Source: Bacteroidetes bacterium HGW-Bacteroidetes-5 (GTDB lineage: Bacteria > Bacteroidota > Bacteroidia > Bacteroidales > UBA932). From it: DNA of 64,000 nt. The notes beneath the pieces were generated by a model. That model searched no databases and was not told the origin of the DNA. It was given only the letters and a program-made list of their open reading frames with translations. Every line of letters begins with the position of its first letter. The stretch's first letter is position 1. The position numbers and the translations under genes were made by a program. Below are positions 62,901-64,000 of the stretch, in pieces. The DNA is taken from assembly GCA_002842515.1 (NCBI GenBank), contig PHDC01000002.1, forward strand, positions 316,744-380,743, read 5' to 3'.

Positions 62901-63562
62901 GAAGACTTTACAGGAAGATTCTTAATGACAGAGAAGAGTACTCCGCCATCTTTGCCGTGAACAATATAGGACTCGTCAAATGTCACCGGCACTATAGAGA
63001 ATTGTCTCCTAAGCGAGAAATTGGGGTTTATCTTATTATTAAGAATAGTGTTCTCGGTAGGATAGTCGGTCTGAACCAGCAGGGCAGTGATAACTGTCTG
63101 ATTGTTCCTTGAATATATATTAACGATGTACCAGGCAGATCCCAGACTCACATACTGCTCCGAAACTCCCAGATATGCCAGGGGAGTATTTGTAACAACT
63201 GTACTATTGAGGTGGTTAAGAGTGTAGCCGAATGTAAAAAGGTCTATATCGTCATTAGATATTGGAAGTTGATTGGCCCAGGAGTGAAGGGTATTGTCAA
63301 AATATCTGTAGATGACCATATCTTCGGGAAGCTCCTCGTCAAAAGATAGAAACTGGTCAGTTGGGTGTTTTATTGTCTTTACGGCGAACTCTTCAAGCAG
63401 CTTTTGCCTTTTATGAATTCGGCTCTCCAAATTTGAGACCTCCCTGTCCATAGAGTCTGTAGACGAGAACTCCATAAAGGAGGCAATTGTCATCCCCAGG
63501 ACACATATCCAAAGAATGGAGGTTCTTTTTCTTATCGAGTATTTAATACTTCTCCTTATCAT
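59993..63562 (-). CDS. Very large NtrY-like membrane sensor histidine kinase
   Basis: The 1189-residue protein has an anchor helix (about 14-32) and a periplasmic domain. A block of roughly seven membrane helices (about 225-420), a second periplasmic region and further helices at about 680-700, 720-745 and 870-890 follow. A HAMP domain (ISKPLAEISRKMELL) and HisKA with His981 (AHEIKNPLTPMRLS) come next. The HATPase domain has FVNLFSNAVQAVE, VEDDGPGVP and GTGLGLAI. The output half resembles NtrY, but no NtrX-type regulator is in view. The sensing half is far larger than usual. The start codon directly follows the rlmH stop. Confidence 0.92.
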   Translation of the reverse strand: MIRRSIKYSIRKRTSILWICVLGMTIASFMEFSSTDSMDREVSNLESRIHKRQKLLEEFAVKTIKHPTDQFLSFDEELPEDMVIYRYFDNTLHSWANQLPISNDDIDLFTFGYTLNHLNSTVVTNTPLAYLGVSEQYVSLGSAWYIVNIYSRNNQTVITALLVQTDYPTENTILNNKINPNFSLRRQFSIVPVTFDESYIVHGKDGGVLFSVIKNLPVKSSQAGIILRWFAILFAIAALFSNLQYKRGIKEFFLTASGLVVVRLVALYQSRQMQGDMEIFSPNLYADFGLFNSLADLLINNILIYLLLMALFMVRRSIALAVMKAGSTKRVLLGWLFFIIPLLLLPYIHFSIRSLILNSNIVMELYKIDGISIYTLLVYVSYGLLFMALLFSLQLLRPFLSRERRYSFFHKRPLALFITLISLYTLFTVSIYGYNKEFNRNRVWTTKMSVERDLNMELQLKGLEKNIVNDQIIAMLVGLDQNLQIINSRLTEAYFWNILQRYDMRLTVCKSNTMMIPNILDLNAPQVHCYTFFDRELYLYGMQLGENSRFSFMNNFNGRISYMGVFTYFSYGEEVRLFIELDSKFLRESIGYPDLLLDHKKIENYNLPSGYSFAKYLNNRLVTYSGEYNYPITTQKEYEPGYRVEKRDGYIHFVNNISPENLIIISRQERNIFPYVVSFSYLMLFFSFMILSLIGVRQKSYLLSIPRNSFRWKISVLIISSLVFALLAMGAGSIWFSVRYFEENNREQMEEKISSVQSTLSAYSKYAQRFNDPQFNSYKLLEAMNSLSNSAQIDINVYRSDGLLLKTTRSEIFDRYLLGYRMNPQAYKEIVFNNKKQFVNKEKIGDLTYYSLYAPLFNLDGNLIAILNIPYFSRQSDFRKDASSIIAAIINIYLLLLLAAVFGGVALSNSISKPLAEISRKMELLDISQQPEHINYTNRDELGILVVAYNKMVDDVNESTRRLAAGEREQAWREMARQIAHEIKNPLTPMRLSIQHLMRLKEQGVKDWPNRFDSLANSLIEQIDILADAAGEFSSFSRFYSEELTRFDLNTLIREQLILFNTRDNIVLTMESSAKDAFVIARRTQLTRVFVNLFSNAVQAVEQQEDGGSIIITVDRGADYYEVRVEDDGPGVPESLTHRLFKPNFTTKSGGTGLGLAICRSIMEQSQGSIYYEKSQKLRGANFVVRIPV

Positions 63563-64000
63563 CTATTTATGGTGATAGGGTTCCCCTTTTATTATTGTAA
63601 AAGCTCTGTAGAGCTGTTCCAAAAAAATAACTCTTACCATCTGGTGAGAGAATGTCATCCTGGAGAGCGAAATCTTGTCATTTGATCTTTTATATACGGC
63701 ATCAGAAAATCCGTATGCTCCCCCTACCGCAAAAACTATCTTTTTTATACCCCGCACGCTCCACCTCTCGACTCTTAACGCAAAATCCTCCGAAGTAAGT
63801 TGCACTCCCCTCTCATCAAGTAGTACCAGCTCATCTGTCTCTGCCAGGTTTTTCAAAATTTGTTCTCCCTCTTTTTCTTTTATCTGCTCTTTGGAGAGTG
63901 ATGATGAATTTTTTATTTCCGGAATCTCTTTTTTTGAATAGGAAGTATAGTGTTTAAGCCTCTCTTCATAAAGAGAGATGCCCTCCTTGAGGTAGGCTGC
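63563..64000 (-). CDS. rlmH: 23S rRNA (pseudouridine1915-N3)-methyltransferase, 5' truncated by the window
   Basis: This SPOUT-fold methyltransferase modifies m3-pseudouridine 1915 in helix 69 of 23S rRNA. The track begins at an internal TTG (63856), but the frame stays open to the window edge and reads AAYLKEGISLYEERLKHY and IPEIKN, which match the N-terminal half. The C-terminal knot contains FAVGGAYGFSDAVY and SLSRMTFSHQMVRVIFLEQLYRA. About 145 of the usual 155 residues are visible. It is co-transcribed with the kinase gene. Confidence 0.94.
   Translation of the reverse strand, partial: AAYLKEGISLYEERLKHYTSYSKKEIPEIKNSSSLSKEQIKEKEGEQILKNLAETDELVLLDERGVQLTSEDFALRVERWSVRGIKKIVFAVGGAYGFSDAVYKRSNDKISLSRMTFSHQMVRVIFLEQLYRAFTIIKGEPYHHK

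Overview
The window is a chromosomal segment of a member of the Bacteroidetes, most likely order Bacteroidales. The evidence is the gene families (long-type IleS, DksA-like protein with one Cys, BT0820-like HAD protein, DUF4369/TlpA-like lipoprotein, GT3-GT35 glycogen fusion, collagen-like DUF4988-type lipoprotein), the near absence of Shine-Dalgarno sequences, and repeated promoter elements of the Bacteroidetes type (TTTG - about 19 bp - TAnnTTTG, usually TATCTTTG or TATATTTG). Genes are densely packed and most are housekeeping. I cannot name the genus.

Layout. 1-5 kb: the end of sucD, an unassigned structured RNA candidate, ferritin, a membrane sensor kinase, a patatin-like lipase and a HAD protein. 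5-11 kb: a dTDP-L-rhamnose operon (rfbA-C-D-B) with a WbuC cupin, then two tandem WlbA/WbpB-like UDP-sugar 3-dehydrogenases, all pointing to surface polysaccharide synthesis. 11-15 kb: a copper P-type ATPase and a DUF438/hemerythrin/PAS plus DUF1858/DUF2249 pair. 15-21.7 kb: a compact carotenoid operon (two CrtI-type desaturases, phytoene synthase, CruF-type hydratase, acyltransferase, glycosyltransferase) with no cyclase, which predicts an acyclic glycosylated and acylated carotenoid. 21.7-26.3 kb: proline dehydrogenase, a small GNAT protein and a 967-residue lipoprotein with a Gly-Ala-Thr repeat.

26.3-27.5 kb is the only long non-coding stretch. It holds an AT-rich segment and a mosaic of palindromic repeats with an exact 134-bp period, next to tRNA-Ser(TGA). 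27.6-34 kb: an ECF sigma factor, lspA, a dksA-like gene, guanine deaminase, ileS and cvpA, the last two driven by overlapping divergent promoters.

34.1-39.4 kb is the most interesting part. It has a peptidase-containing (C39) ABC exporter followed by two tiny overlapping genes that both encode double-glycine leader peptides. Both predicted mature peptides lack Cys and carry a GxxxG motif, as in class IIb two-peptide bacteriocins. A TolC-family protein and a periplasmic adaptor follow directly and could complete the export path across the two membranes.

39.4-64 kb: tsaB, then a long minus-strand run that couples exonuclease VII (xseA, xseB) to a full glycogen module (glgB, GH133 debranching enzyme, GT4, GH57, GT3-GT35 fusion), ribF, greA, a HIT protein and a TlpA-like lipoprotein. 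The plus strand then carries engB-prs-nadE-small Cys-rich membrane protein-der, and the window ends with a giant NtrY-like kinase and the 5'-truncated rlmH on the minus strand.
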